The notes beneath the pieces are model-generated. The model was not told the origin of the DNA, ran no database searches, and saw nothing but the letters and a program-made list of their open reading frames with translations. The position numbers and the translations under genes are program-made. From Bacillus sp. JCM 19041 (GTDB lineage Bacteria > Bacillota > Bacilli > Bacillales > Bacillaceae_D): DNA of 48,815 nucleotides. Where the stretch lies: positions 1 through 48,815 of the forward strand of contig BAXC01000023.1 of assembly GCA_001310375.1 (NCBI GenBank), in the 5' to 3' direction. Below, one piece after another: positions 9,457-17,576 of the stretch. The stretch's first letter is position 1; every line of letters begins with the position of its first letter.

Positions 9457-10293
9457 ATGGACTATTTTACTGGAACAGTTCTGATAATGGCTTTTTTTAT
9501 GATTATCATTCACTGCGTCGAGACACTTGCTTACGCTGTCCGGATCTCTGGGGCTAGAGTCAGGTTGATCGCATCTGCTTTATCTTTATTTAATATTATG
9601 GTGCTTGTCTCGAGAACTTCTAATATGATTGTGCAGCCAGTCAGTGGAAACTTCACGGATGGTGCCCATACAGCCGAGACACTTGCGCACGCTGAAAACC
9701 AATTTCGAATCGTCATTGGGGCGACAACAATCGGAACGCTCATAGGAGCACTTCTGTTGCCCACGTTTATAGCCATTTTCTCAAGAGCAATTATTTATCT
9801 CGCGCATGAGGGAGGTTCAGTGCCAGCACTAGTAAAACGAGGCCTTTCATTTACTTATATGCGTCGGGTAAGAAATCATCTTGCCTTTCCCTCACGATCT
9901 TACATAAAAGGGATTCAATATAAGGACATACCTAAAAGACTATTTCTAACGAATATGCTGATAACAGCCGTTTACACAGTTGGAGTACTTGCAGCATTAT
10001 ATGCTTCGCTTCGTGTGCCAGAGTATGGCACCACAGCGGTGATGTCATCCGGCATGATTAACGGAATAGCAACAATTCTTATGGTTGTTTTTGTGGATCC
10101 AAAAGTGTCTGTTCTGGCCGATAATGTTGTTAATAAACGTGGTAGTTACTTAGATTTACGAACAACGACCGTTATGATGGTCGGATCGCGTCTTTGTGGT
10201 ACGTTGCTTGCACAGTTGCTGTTTATACCAGGCTCACTCTATATTGCTTATTTCTCTCAAGGTCTCGCAGCTTTTTTGGAGTTGTTTAAATGA
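9457..10293 (+). CDS. amj: Lipid II flippase Amj (YdaH family)
   Basis: Integral membrane protein of 278 residues with six or more hydrophobic segments. The conserved N-terminal block HCVETLAYAVRISGAR followed by SLFNIMVLVSRTSN is the hallmark of Amj, the alternative to MurJ for flipping lipid II across the membrane in peptidoglycan synthesis. In B. subtilis Amj is induced by envelope stress. Here no clear sigma-M promoter is visible just upstream. AGAGGT precedes the ATG. An intact frame, 22 bases before the next gene. Confidence 0.88.
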   Translation: MDYFTGTVLIMAFFMIIIHCVETLAYAVRISGARVRLIASALSLFNIMVLVSRTSNMIVQPVSGNFTDGAHTAETLAHAENQFRIVIGATTIGTLIGALLLPTFIAIFSRAIIYLAHEGGSVPALVKRGLSFTYMRRVRNHLAFPSRSYIKGIQYKDIPKRLFLTNMLITAVYTVGVLAALYASLRVPEYGTTAVMSSGMINGIATILMVVFVDPKVSVLADNVVNKRGSYLDLRTTTVMMVGSRLCGTLLAQLLFIPGSLYIAYFSQGLAAFLELFK

Positions 10294-10315
10294 GAAAAAA
10301 GAGAGGTCGTTATTG

Positions 10316-11003
10316 ATGGTTATTCCAAAGTTTCCTAATGTACCAGAATTAACGAATGAACAGATTAAACAAATCACGAAAGTCACCTTTTATGAAGAGG
10401 TTGCACCAGCTGCTTGCGACACCATTTTTGTATTTGGTGGTTCACACCCAGGTAATTGGCAGAAGCCTCTTGAAGCTTATCATAAAGGGTTAGGTAAGCG
10501 AATAATTGTGACGGGTGGAACAAGTTCTACCGGAATGAAACATAAAGAATGGCGGGATGGAATCAAATCAGAAGCAGCATTCATTGTGGAGAATCTAATA
10601 AAGTTTGGTGTACCTGACAACCATATTGTTTCAGAGCAAACATCAAAAAGTTCGATTGAAAACATTAAAGAAGCGATAAAAATAGTTGATTTTTCTTCTA
10701 TTAATAGGCTCCTCTTTGTTTGTAAAAATTATGCTACTGGTAGACAACTGCGCGTATTAAAAAAAATATCTGCCATCACATCTCCAACTAATCCCTTTTC
10801 CATTTGCTACTCGTTTTGATCATGAACCGTTACTTACACGAAGTTCTTGGATGCAAACAGATAAAAATAGGGCGCTTGTATTTGGTGAGTACTTGCGCAA
10901 TGTTGTTTATGGAAGGCTAGGAGTGATTGATCCACCTAATGAAACAGCAAAAGGTCTTGAAACCTATGAAGAGTATTATTTCGAGAAGATGAGTCGGAGG
11001 TAA
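10316..11003 (+). CDS. YdcF-like DUF218 family protein (frameshifted)
   Basis: ATG 10316 follows GAGAGG. The N-terminal part contains CDTIFVFGGSHPGNWQK, RIIVTGGTSSTG, ESEAAFIVENL-type spacing and SSIENIKEA. These are the elements of the DUF218/YdcF fold, a Rossmann-like domain in proteins of poorly known function, some linked to envelope processes. The frame from 10316 ends at 10819, but a shift near 10775-10795 gives a sensible continuation (PFATRFDHEP, WMQTDKNRALVFGEY, then YEEYYFEKMSRR) to the stop at 11001-11003. The repaired length is about 228 residues. No signal peptide is seen, so this version would be cytosolic. Confidence 0.65.
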
Positions 11004-11090
11004 GGGGTCCGTACATCTCTAATTGATGATAGAGCTTAATTGTTTAGTCATGGTAAACTGAATGAATGAATTTAGACATAGGAGTTTAAC

Positions 11091-12224
11091 ATGACAAAAA
11101 ACATAAACCGATATCTCACATTCTTACTGGCACTTTTTTTCATTGTGGGTTGTACCCCTGAACATCCGCAAGAAGATAGGCCCGTTGAAACGCAGGAAAA
11201 GAAACTAGAAGATCTTCGAGCTCATTTTATTGATGTTGGTCAAGCTGACGCGACGTTAGTTGAATACGCGGAGAGCGATGAAGAATATCGAATTTTAATT
11301 GACACTGGAGATTGGAACGTTACAAATGTTGTTGACTATTTGAAGCTTCAAGGGGTAACAGAAATTGATTTGGTCGTAGCGACACACCCTCATGCAGATC
11401 ATATTGGTCAGCTAGCAGAGGTGATTGAAGAGTTTGAGGTATCAGAGGTCTGGATGTCGGGTGATTTAGCAGAGACACAAGTATTTGAACGGGCTCTAGA
11501 CTCGATTGCCGCAAATGAAGTAGATTACCACGAACCTCGCTCAGGAGAAAGGTATGAGATGGGAACCGTCAGTATAGAGGTCATTCATCCAACCGAGGTG
11601 ACTGGTAATCTAAATAACGGTTCGATTTCAATAAGGCTTGAATATGGCGACATATCCTTCTTATTTACAGGGGACGCGGAAATAGGCGCTGAAGAAAAGA
11701 TGCTTGCTGGAAAGCATGAATTAGCTTCAACGATTTTAAGTGTTCCACATCATGGTTCCAATACATCTTCGTCTATAGCATTTCTTGAGGCAGTTACTCC
11801 AGAAGTAGCTATTTATTCGGCAGGTGAAGGGAATTCCTATGATCATCCTCATGAAGAGGTTTTGTCTAATCTAGAAGCGATTGGCTCGACTATTTATGGG
11901 ACGGATCGAGACGGAACAGTTTTGGTTGAGACAGATGGAGCTAATTATGAAGTTATGACGAAAGAAGAAGGAACAATCACTCCGGATACAAAGCCTAAGG
12001 AAGAAATTGAAAATGGAGCAACCATACCTGATAGTTGTATCGATATTAACAGTGCTTCTGTTGCAGAACTAGAAGAGATTATAGAGATTGGACCAGAGCG
12101 TGCCTCTGAATTAATTGAACTTAGGCCGTTTGCGTCAATTGATGATTTAAAGAGATTAACAGGCATAGGTGATGCGCGAATTGGAAAAATAAAAGAACAA
12201 GGACTTGCATGTATAGGGGGATAA
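11091..12224 (+). CDS. ComEC-like metallo-beta-lactamase lipoprotein with helix-hairpin-helix tail
   Basis: A signal peptide with lipobox FIVGC (Cys21) predicts an extracellular lipoprotein. Residues about 45-290 form a ComEC/Rec2-type metallo-beta-lactamase domain: HFIDVGQADATLV, then the metal motif HPHADHIG, FTGDAE and SVPHHGSNTSSS. The family member ComEC is thought to degrade the non-transported DNA strand. The C-terminal 60 residues hold two helix-hairpin-helix elements (IDINSASVAELEEIIEIGP and LKRLTGIGDARIGKI) like those of the DNA receptor ComEA. So one polypeptide joins a nuclease-like domain with a DNA-binding tail. It is intact (377 residues) and followed immediately by a DUF3006 gene, a common pairing. 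A surface nuclease is inferred. Confidence 0.85.
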   Translation: MTKNINRYLTFLLALFFIVGCTPEHPQEDRPVETQEKKLEDLRAHFIDVGQADATLVEYAESDEEYRILIDTGDWNVTNVVDYLKLQGVTEIDLVVATHPHADHIGQLAEVIEEFEVSEVWMSGDLAETQVFERALDSIAANEVDYHEPRSGERYEMGTVSIEVIHPTEVTGNLNNGSISIRLEYGDISFLFTGDAEIGAEEKMLAGKHELASTILSVPHHGSNTSSSIAFLEAVTPEVAIYSAGEGNSYDHPHEEVLSNLEAIGSTIYGTDRDGTVLVETDGANYEVMTKEEGTITPDTKPKEEIENGATIPDSCIDINSASVAELEEIIEIGPERASELIELRPFASIDDLKRLTGIGDARIGKIKEQGLACIGG

Positions 12225-12506
12225 ATGATGGTACTTGGAGTCATTGATCGTTTTTCAGATCAAAACAAAGCAGTGGTGTTAGTTGACGAGTTGAATAAAG
12301 AATTTATTGTAGACCGAAGTGATCTCCCTCAAGACTGTCAGGAAGGAAGCTGGCTTGATCTAGAATTAGCTGATGATCAAGCTAAAATCCGTTCGATACG
12401 TATGAATAGCGATCATACAAAGAATAAAAAACAATCGATTGGCGATAAGATGGGAAAGCTTCAATTGAAGGAAAGAAAAAATGGGAAATTAAAGCGGAAG
12501 AATTAA
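12225..12506 (+). CDS. DUF3006 family protein
   Basis: A 93-residue acidic-then-basic protein beginning MMVLGVIDRFSDQNKAVVLVD. The pattern of a short beta-barrel-like N-terminal half (VIDRF, AVVLVD, EEFIVDR-type) followed by a Lys/Arg-rich tail (KLQLKERKNGKLKRKN) is typical of DUF3006. These small proteins usually sit next to ComEC-like metallo-beta-lactamase genes, exactly as here. The ATG follows the lipoprotein stop without a gap, and ATG 12228 is an equally possible start. Function is unknown. The basic tail might bind nucleic acid. Confidence 0.75.
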   Translation: MMVLGVIDRFSDQNKAVVLVDELNKEFIVDRSDLPQDCQEGSWLDLELADDQAKIRSIRMNSDHTKNKKQSIGDKMGKLQLKERKNGKLKRKN

Positions 12507-12936
12507 AAAAATGCACCGGCGCTCATTTATCTATGAATCACTTAACTCATCTAAACAAGCTTTATCTAATAAATGCTTGTTATGTAATACACAAAACAGA
12601 TTGGGAAAATGGAGTATTGTTTTTCTTTAATATAAGTGTTTTTACTCGTTTTCATGAAAGGTAATGTGTACTAAGTACATATCTAGTTGGGAAACTGTAA
12701 ATCTTCAAAGATCAGACTTCGGTACTATGGGAGAATGAATGGGATTCATTTAGCTGTTATCAATTAAAATCTATCAACCAAAAAGCATAGGTTTTGCTAT
12801 TATTCTTGGTCATTTTACGGAAAATGACAGGATTCTATTAAATTAGTGGTGACTTGCTTCATGTACCTTGTTCCGCTCGTATCTTTCTCTTAGACTAGTT
12901 TTAATTAGAGGCTAATCGTGAGAAGGAGTCGAGTGT
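12507..12936. other. 430-base intergenic region without a recognisable gene
   Basis: No frame with a credible start and ribosome site is seen. It holds two perfect inverted repeats, TGTACT-A-AGTACA (12667-12679) and CATTTT-ACGG-AAAATG (within about 12811-12827). No clear terminator follows the DUF3006 gene. The last 20 bases carry GAGAAGGAG, the ribosome site of the amidase gene. Confidence 0.5.
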
Positions 12937-13563
12937 ATGGACATAAAAAAAGGGGTAGCAGTGTTCGGGGCAGCTTTTATAGTTACTTTAATTAGTTTGT
13001 CCCCATCAGATTCGGTTGCTATAGCAGATGTATCTGGTAAAACGATTGTGATTGATCCAGGTCATGGTGGTAATGATCCTGGGGCTGTAGCGAACGGTTT
13101 GGAAGAAAAAGAAGTTGTCTTGGATGTTGCGGTGCAAACAAAGCAAATGCTAGAAGCAGCTGGGGCAGAAGTGTTAATGACTAGACAAGCAGATACGTAT
13201 ATTGGTTTAAATGAACGGGCGCAAATGGCAAATGCCAATGAAGCGGATACGTTTGTTAGCATTCATGCAAATGGGTGGGAACAACCAAGTGCGAATGGCA
13301 CGGAAACGTATCATTTCCCATCTAGTGGTCAAGGAAGAGCGCTTGCGGAGTCACTTCAAAATGAGTTAGTTGCCGAATTAGGGCGAACGGACCGAGGCGT
13401 GAAATCAGGTAATCTTAGTGTCTTACGACAAACAGTAATGCCAGCAGCTCTAGTGGAATTAGCATTTGTGACAAATGTTGAAGAAGCAGAGCTAATGAAA
13501 ACAGCAGCTTTTCGAGAGGGAGCAGCCGAAGCGATTTATCAAGGTTTAATGAATTATTATTAA
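12937..13563 (+). CDS. N-acetylmuramoyl-L-alanine amidase (Amidase_3)
   Basis: Secreted zinc hydrolase cutting the amide bond between MurNAc and the stem peptide. The N-terminal signal peptide (residues 1-30) is followed directly by the catalytic domain: IDPGHGGNDPGAV (first zinc His), LEEKEVVLDVA with the zinc Glu, VSIHANGW (zinc His) and PAALVELAFVTN with the catalytic Glu. 208 residues with no wall-binding repeats, so it resembles CwlD-type minimal amidases used in spore cortex modification. The dedicated sporulation role is only a possibility. GAGAAGGAG precedes the ATG. It ends at a strong hairpin. Confidence 0.9.
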   Translation: MDIKKGVAVFGAAFIVTLISLSPSDSVAIADVSGKTIVIDPGHGGNDPGAVANGLEEKEVVLDVAVQTKQMLEAAGAEVLMTRQADTYIGLNERAQMANANEADTFVSIHANGWEQPSANGTETYHFPSSGQGRALAESLQNELVAELGRTDRGVKSGNLSVLRQTVMPAALVELAFVTNVEEAELMKTAAFREGAAEAIYQGLMNYY

Positions 13564-13572
13564 TAAGGAAGA

Positions 13573-13611
13573 GAGGAAGCAGTTAATTATGCTTCCTCTT
13601 CTTTTTCTTTG
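13573..13611 (+). terminator. Terminator after the amidase gene
   Basis: Stem GAGGAAGCA (13573-13581) with TGCTTCCTC (13590-13598), loop GTTAATTA, then a T-rich run. It lies between convergent genes and the run TTTTTCTTTG serves the plus strand. Confidence 0.85.
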
Positions 13612-13613
13612 TT

Positions 13614-14324
13614 TTACCAATTAAATATGGCTTTAAGTGTAACTAATGTGATCGCATATATAATGGAGGATAGCAAGAATGTAGGCAAGTGTGCATATTT
13701 TTCTTCGGGCAATTCTTTGCTGATTACATTAAAAATCATTGCTCCAGAACTGAATGCAATTATTGAATCAACAAAAAGACCTGAAGATGGTCCAAAGGAT
13801 CCGGCAATTGAACCAATTAAAGTGGCTGAAGCAAGTACCCAACGCCCTAAGCGATAATGGATAGCCTGATTTTTGATTCCTAAATGATAAGAGATGCCAA
13901 TAAAATGAAGTCCGATTGCCAATCCATAAAACAAAGCTTCTACCGTTTTCACATCAGATGAAAAGACAATATAAGAGATCATAAATGCGTAAAAAGCAAA
14001 GAAGCCAATTTGAACTAGATAAACGGTTTCTGGTGTCATTTTCTTAGCGCGCTTCGTTTTGGCGAATTTATAAACAGTGTAATAAACGAGCAAACCAATT
14101 AAACCTAGAAAATAAAGCTCTGAATCAAGTGCAAGGTTTCCTCCAAGTTTATCTTGTTCTTCGTGCATGGTTGGCAAAATATAGACAAAAACATAGGAAA
14201 TGGCGACGCCGCCTGATAAGGAAAGCCACTTCTGCTCACCGATTGGTGTATTTGTTACAATTTTCAGGGCATAAAGCTGAATGATAATAAGGGTAATGCC
14301 GATAATAAGTGATTCTATTGTCAT
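13614..14324 (-). CDS. Polytopic membrane protein, ZIP-like, function unknown
   Basis: 236 residues with seven or so hydrophobic helices and short charged loops. GGVAISYVFVYILPTMHEE, GLAIGLHFIGISYHLG and a C-terminal FLLSSIIYAITLVTL segment recall the ZIP metal transporter layout (His in a helix after a Gly-rich turn), but I cannot claim the family. A TAGGAGGA ribosome site precedes the ATG (reverse strand) by six bases, so the gene is real and translated well. It runs towards the amidase gene and shares the terminator region. It is divergent from the DUF421 gene. Confidence 0.7.
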   Translation of the reverse strand: MTIESLIIGITLIIIQLYALKIVTNTPIGEQKWLSLSGGVAISYVFVYILPTMHEEQDKLGGNLALDSELYFLGLIGLLVYYTVYKFAKTKRAKKMTPETVYLVQIGFFAFYAFMISYIVFSSDVKTVEALFYGLAIGLHFIGISYHLGIKNQAIHYRLGRWVLASATLIGSIAGSFGPSSGLFVDSIIAFSSGAMIFNVISKELPEEKYAHLPTFLLSSIIYAITLVTLKAIFNW

Positions 14325-14526
14325 GAAGAGTCCTCCTACAGTACGTTAAACGTAATGATGTTATATACCCGGAGCTAAACAAATAGGAACATTAAAGTTT
14401 TGTTAAGTGAGTATGTAAAATCTAGACTTGTTCTGTATGGTTAGTTGGGTGATGTAAATGAATTCCTGTTTTAAATTGCTTGCTTTTGACCAAGCTAAGT
14501 GGGAGAACGTAAATAGGAGGATACTC

Positions 14527-15204
14527 TTGGCTAACTTACTCCAAACAACAGTAGAGTTAACAATTGGACTTTTTGCATTGCTTATTTTAACCAAGGTAAT
14601 GGGGAAAACCTCGTTTGCACAAATTACACCATTTGATTTTATTTCCGCTTTAATTTTAGGTGAGTTGGTTGGGAATGCGATTTATGATAATGAAACACGA
14701 ATTGGAACGATTCTCTTTTCTATATGTATTTGGGGACTACTCCTTTTTATTATCGAATGGTCAACGCAGAAATTTCGTAAAACAAGGAAATTTTTTGAAG
14801 GAAATCCATCGATAATTATTCAGAATGGGCATCTCAATCGAAAGGAAATGAAGCGGAATAAGCTTGATATGAATCAATTGCAACATTTATTAAGGCAGAA
14901 AGATGCTTTTTCCGTTCGAGAAGTCAACTATGCGATTTTAGAAACGGATGGAACGGTAAGCGTGTTGAAAAAGCAAAAATATGACAGACCGACTTATGAA
15001 GATATGAAGATTAAAGATAAACCTGTTTACTTACCAGTGACGTTTATAAATGACGGCATCGTTGATTGGGAAAACGTAAAAAAAGCAGGCTTTGATGAGC
15101 AGTGGATGAAAAAGCAGCTGATTGAGCACCGAATTGATCATTATCGAGAGATCTTTTACTTAGAGTGGAAGCATGATGAAGGTGTATTTATCGAAAAAAT
15201 GTGA
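14527..15204 (+). CDS. DUF421 membrane protein (YetF/YrbG family)
   Basis: The best start is TTG 14527, six bases after TAGGAGG (14514-14520); the frame is open up to ATG 14458, but that one lacks a ribosome site. The 225-residue product has three N-terminal helices (about residues 5-90) with the family block LTKVMGKTSFAQITPFDFIS and LGELVGNAIYD. A cytoplasmic alpha/beta domain follows, with FEGNPSIIIQNG, REVNYAILETDGTVSVLK and a closing YREIFYLEWKHDEG. In Bacillus these proteins include spore-associated and stress-related members; the biochemical role is unknown. Confidence 0.85.
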   Translation: MANLLQTTVELTIGLFALLILTKVMGKTSFAQITPFDFISALILGELVGNAIYDNETRIGTILFSICIWGLLLFIIEWSTQKFRKTRKFFEGNPSIIIQNGHLNRKEMKRNKLDMNQLQHLLRQKDAFSVREVNYAILETDGTVSVLKKQKYDRPTYEDMKIKDKPVYLPVTFINDGIVDWENVKKAGFDEQWMKKQLIEHRIDHYREIFYLEWKHDEGVFIEKM

Positions 15205-15232
15205 GGAGAACAATCACTCCTCACATTTTTTA
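15194..15232. terminator. Bidirectional terminator between DUF421 and metallophosphatase genes
   Basis: A run of As, the stem ATGTGAGGAG / CTCCTCACAT and a run of Ts form a symmetric hairpin that can stop transcription on both strands. It contains the stop codon of the DUF421 gene. Confidence 0.85.
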
Positions 15233-16140
15233 TGTGTATCTTTTGGAATCCAGCCAAACTCTCCATTCCGTTTCACCAAATCATATCCGTTACAACTCGA
15301 ATCCATCATATAAACCATCTCACCTTTAAGAACATCAAGCAATGTTGTACTAACATCACCTACGCAATAAGTACGCTCGTTTTCTTGTCGTATGTATTCA
15401 TTCTTTACCCATTGAATAGTACCAAGGCCTTTGTTTTTACAGCGTGTAAAATAGGTGGACCTCTCAAGTATTTCTAGTTCATAATGAGGCCAGACAATCA
15501 TGCCGAGGTGTTGTCCGTCACTAATAAATGATTCTATGATCAATCTTCTTTCGGATAAGTGATCGACATAAGAATTTTTGTAATTGCTCTTTTCAATCGT
15601 GAGTGCATTTAATTGGCCGCTCCGTTTTAGTTGATTTCCTCCATCGATACAAATGATGCGCTTGTTTTCATCAATAATTGGGTTATTATGACTTTTGGTT
15701 GTACTCGTATAGTTGCTAATTGGCCAGTGTCCAACGATTACGATCTTATCTACTTGGTGTTCTTTTTCATAAAAAAAAGGGATAGATATAGCGTCATTGA
15801 TGCTTGTCTCACGCCAGTTAGGTTGATTGGCAAGGCCAGCATGAACAATAATATACTCCTCTGTTTCGTAAGCGTGAGGTAGCAACGATAACCAATTGAG
15901 TTCGTCTCCATAGTGAGCGAATAAGAAAGTGGAGAGTTCATCAATTGAAGGGAATTTATTAAGGCTGACACCTTGTTCTTGAAGCATCTCATGAAAAATT
16001 GAATTTGGTTGTTTCGTTAAGTAAGGAATGAGGTGCGCATTTTTATTTAATAAATGCTTCACAAGTGCATCGTTGTTTCCTAGTGAACAATACACATGGT
16101 TAGAGGTAGTGGCTAAGTCCATCACTATGATGCGAAATAG
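15214..16140 (-). pseudogene. 5'-truncated serine/threonine-type metallophosphatase
   Basis: The frame keeps the middle and C-terminal part of a calcineurin-like phosphoesterase: VYCSLGNNDALV (the GNHE-type metal motif), EEYIIVHAGL (metal His) and KIVIVGHWP with ICIDGG (last metal ligands). It lacks the N-terminal DxH and GDxxDRG motifs that should precede GNND by 40-60 residues. Upstream, the frame runs directly into a perfect 10-base-pair hairpin (16147-16177) that looks like the terminator of the neighbouring YjcZ-like gene. So the 5' third is missing, apparently by deletion, and no ribosome site is present. The downstream extension of about 120 residues (FGWIPKDTHKKCEE at the end) is unrecognised. 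Probably nonfunctional. Confidence 0.65.
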
Positions 16141-16146
16141 ACAAGA

Positions 16147-16177
16147 GGCACCTAGCAAGCTTAGCCCGCTAGGTGCC
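16147..16177 (-). terminator. Hairpin terminator of the YjcZ-like gene
   Basis: Perfect stem GGCACCTAGC / GCTAGGTGCC around an 11-base loop, followed on the minus strand by CTCTTGTCTATTT. It lies about 35 bases after the stop of the YjcZ-like gene. Confidence 0.65.
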
Positions 16178-16212
16178 ACAGTTTGTTTTAATGATGAATG
16201 AAAAGGATTTTC

Positions 16213-16335
16213 TTAGTAACCGTGACCGCCACCTACATAAGAAGCTCCGATGATGATAAGCAAAATGAATAGAACAACAACTAATGCAAATCCACCGCCA
16301 GCTCCGTAACCACCTGCTCCACCTGCGTAAGACAT
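16213..16335 (-). CDS. YjcZ-type small sporulation protein
   Basis: A 40-residue peptide. It begins [15 protein letters not shown], continues as one hydrophobic helix ([18 protein letters not shown]) and ends VGGGHGY. This Gly/Tyr-rich head, single helix and Gly-rich tail define the YjcZ/YtzL-like sporulation peptides of Bacillaceae. A strong AGGAAGGGGG site precedes the ATG on the minus strand by about nine bases. Such peptides are usually made in the sporulating cell and embed in a membrane or coat; I see no direct evidence for the compartment here. Confidence 0.85.
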   Translation of the reverse strand: MSYAGGAGGYGAGGGFALVVVLFILLIIIGASYVGGGHGY

Positions 16336-16500
16336 TTGGCATGCCCCCTTCCTGCGTTTCTCCATAACAAGGTATGCAGCTACCTAGAAAAAGGTTTGTA
16401 TTTTTTTCGAGAAATATAAAAGCCACTAAAAGTGGGTATTGTATATTTGCTAATCAGCGTAGCTATAGCATGAGTAGAAATGATAAAATGAAGAGTGGTT

Positions 16501-17234
16501 ATGAAAGGGGACTTAAAGGTGAGTTTGTTCTTCTTTGTCTGCATTGTACTAGCAGCGTCTATTTTACAAACAAGTACAGGGTTTGGCTTCTCAATTATTG
16601 CGACGCCTTTTTTATTATTATTATTTGCGCGGAAACGGCTATACAATTAAATTTAATTTTATCAATTTTGATCTCGCTTGCGTTATTTTTAAGAATGTTT
16701 GCCGATATCGATCTTTCAATTGTAAAACGATTAGCTGTAGGAAGTCTAATAGGCGCACCAATTGGAGTTGCGCTTCTGACATTGATTGCTACCGATGTGC
16801 TAAAGATAGTAGTTGGTTTATTATTAATTGGTGTAACGGTTGTCCTCATAAAGCAACTAACTCTAAGGCAATCCCCTAAGCGTGATGGAGTTGTTGGTGG
16901 AATCTCTGGGGTGCTCACAGCGAGTATTGGCATGCCAGGACCTCCATTAATCGTATATTTCTCTGGTGCTCGCATGTCAAAAGAGGTAACGAGAGCAACC
17001 ACACTTGCATTTTTCTTATTGATATACCCAGTTAGTCTGACTTTACAAGCTGTTTTTGTTGGTGTAGAGGTGGAAGTATGGCGCTTAAGCTTATTCGCGC
17101 TTCCTTTTGTTGCTTTGGGATTAGTAGTTGGGCAGATGTTATTTAAGCGAATTAGCCAACGTTTATTTCGAAGAATTACGTTCGCTTTGCTTTTACTTGC
17201 AGGCATCGGTTTGATTGTTGAAGTAGTTCTATAA
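16501..17234 (+). CDS. TauE/SafE (TSUP) family permease (frameshifted)
   Basis: Eight-helix anion permease family, commonly exporting or importing sulfite, sulfonates or related organic anions. The first segment from 16501 (or GTG 16519 after AAAGGGG) reads LQTSTGFGFSIIATPF, the typical TSUP helix-1 motif, but stops at about 16648. The main frame picks up with ETAIQLNLILS and contains GAPIGVALL, GGISGVLTASIGMPGPPL, the second hallmark repeat, and C-terminal helices. One indel at GCGCGGAAACG (about 16632) joins them, giving about 245 residues. It could serve the sulfonate genes 2 kb away, but it is not in their operon. Confidence 0.8.
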
Positions 17235-17265
17235 TAGAAGCGGACTCTCGTAATGAGAACGCTTC

Positions 17266-17314
17266 AGCTTGTCGACAAAGTCCCGTAAAACAAGACCGTC
17301 GACAAGCTTTTTTT
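17266..17314 (+). terminator. Terminator after the TSUP permease gene
   Basis: Perfect 11-base stem AGCTTGTCGAC (17266-17276) with GTCGACAAGCT (17298-17308), a 21-base loop, then seven Ts. Confidence 0.8.
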
Positions 17315-17349
17315 ACTGATGAGTGAATGTACGATGCTTTTCCCGTTTT

Positions 17350-17418
17350 GTCCTCGCTCCCGGCATACACTTCGTTTTCCGCGGGCGACGGATGAGACGC
17401 GCAGCTATTCTGCGCGTC
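17350..17418. repeat. GC-rich element with hairpin, probably a dispersed intergenic repeat
   Basis: CTTCGTTTTCCGCGGGCGAC (17370-17389) resembles a short GC-rich intergenic sequence that recurs in many Bacillus genomes. It is followed by a perfect 9-base hairpin, GACGCGCAG-CTATT-CTGCGCGTC (17396-17418). The base composition is clearly higher in GC than its surroundings. Copy number cannot be judged from one window. Confidence 0.4.
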
Positions 17419-17468
17419 TTATCTGAAGCGAATTCTCGCTATGAGACCGTTTTTTGTTATAGGAAAGA

Positions 17469-17564
17469 TTATGAATTTATTAAGAAATAGAGACTAGCAC
17501 CAATGCATGCTCCGATAAGGGCAGCAAGGATAGTCCGTCTAATTTTTTGCATGAATACGATCAT
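17469..17564 (-). CDS. 31-residue single-helix membrane peptide
   Basis: A short frame beginning MIVFMQKIRRTILAAL, with one hydrophobic helix (ILAALIGACIGASLYFLI) after a basic MQKIRR stretch. AAAGGAG lies seven bases before its ATG and overlaps the stop region of the upstream acetyltransferase gene, so the two are probably translated together. No family is recognised. The clear ribosome site and the inside-positive helix argue that it is real. Confidence 0.55.
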   Translation of the reverse strand: MIVFMQKIRRTILAALIGACIGASLYFLINS

Positions 17565-17576
17565 AAAATGCTCCTT

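Noticed and set aside
14458-14526. ATG 14458 as start of the DUF421 gene
   Set aside because: No ribosome site precedes it, while TTG 14527 lies six bases after TAGGAGG and gives the family-like N-terminus.
16169-16426. 85-codon minus-strand frame over the YjcZ-like gene
   Set aside because: It is out of frame with the 40-residue peptide that has the family pattern and the ribosome site.
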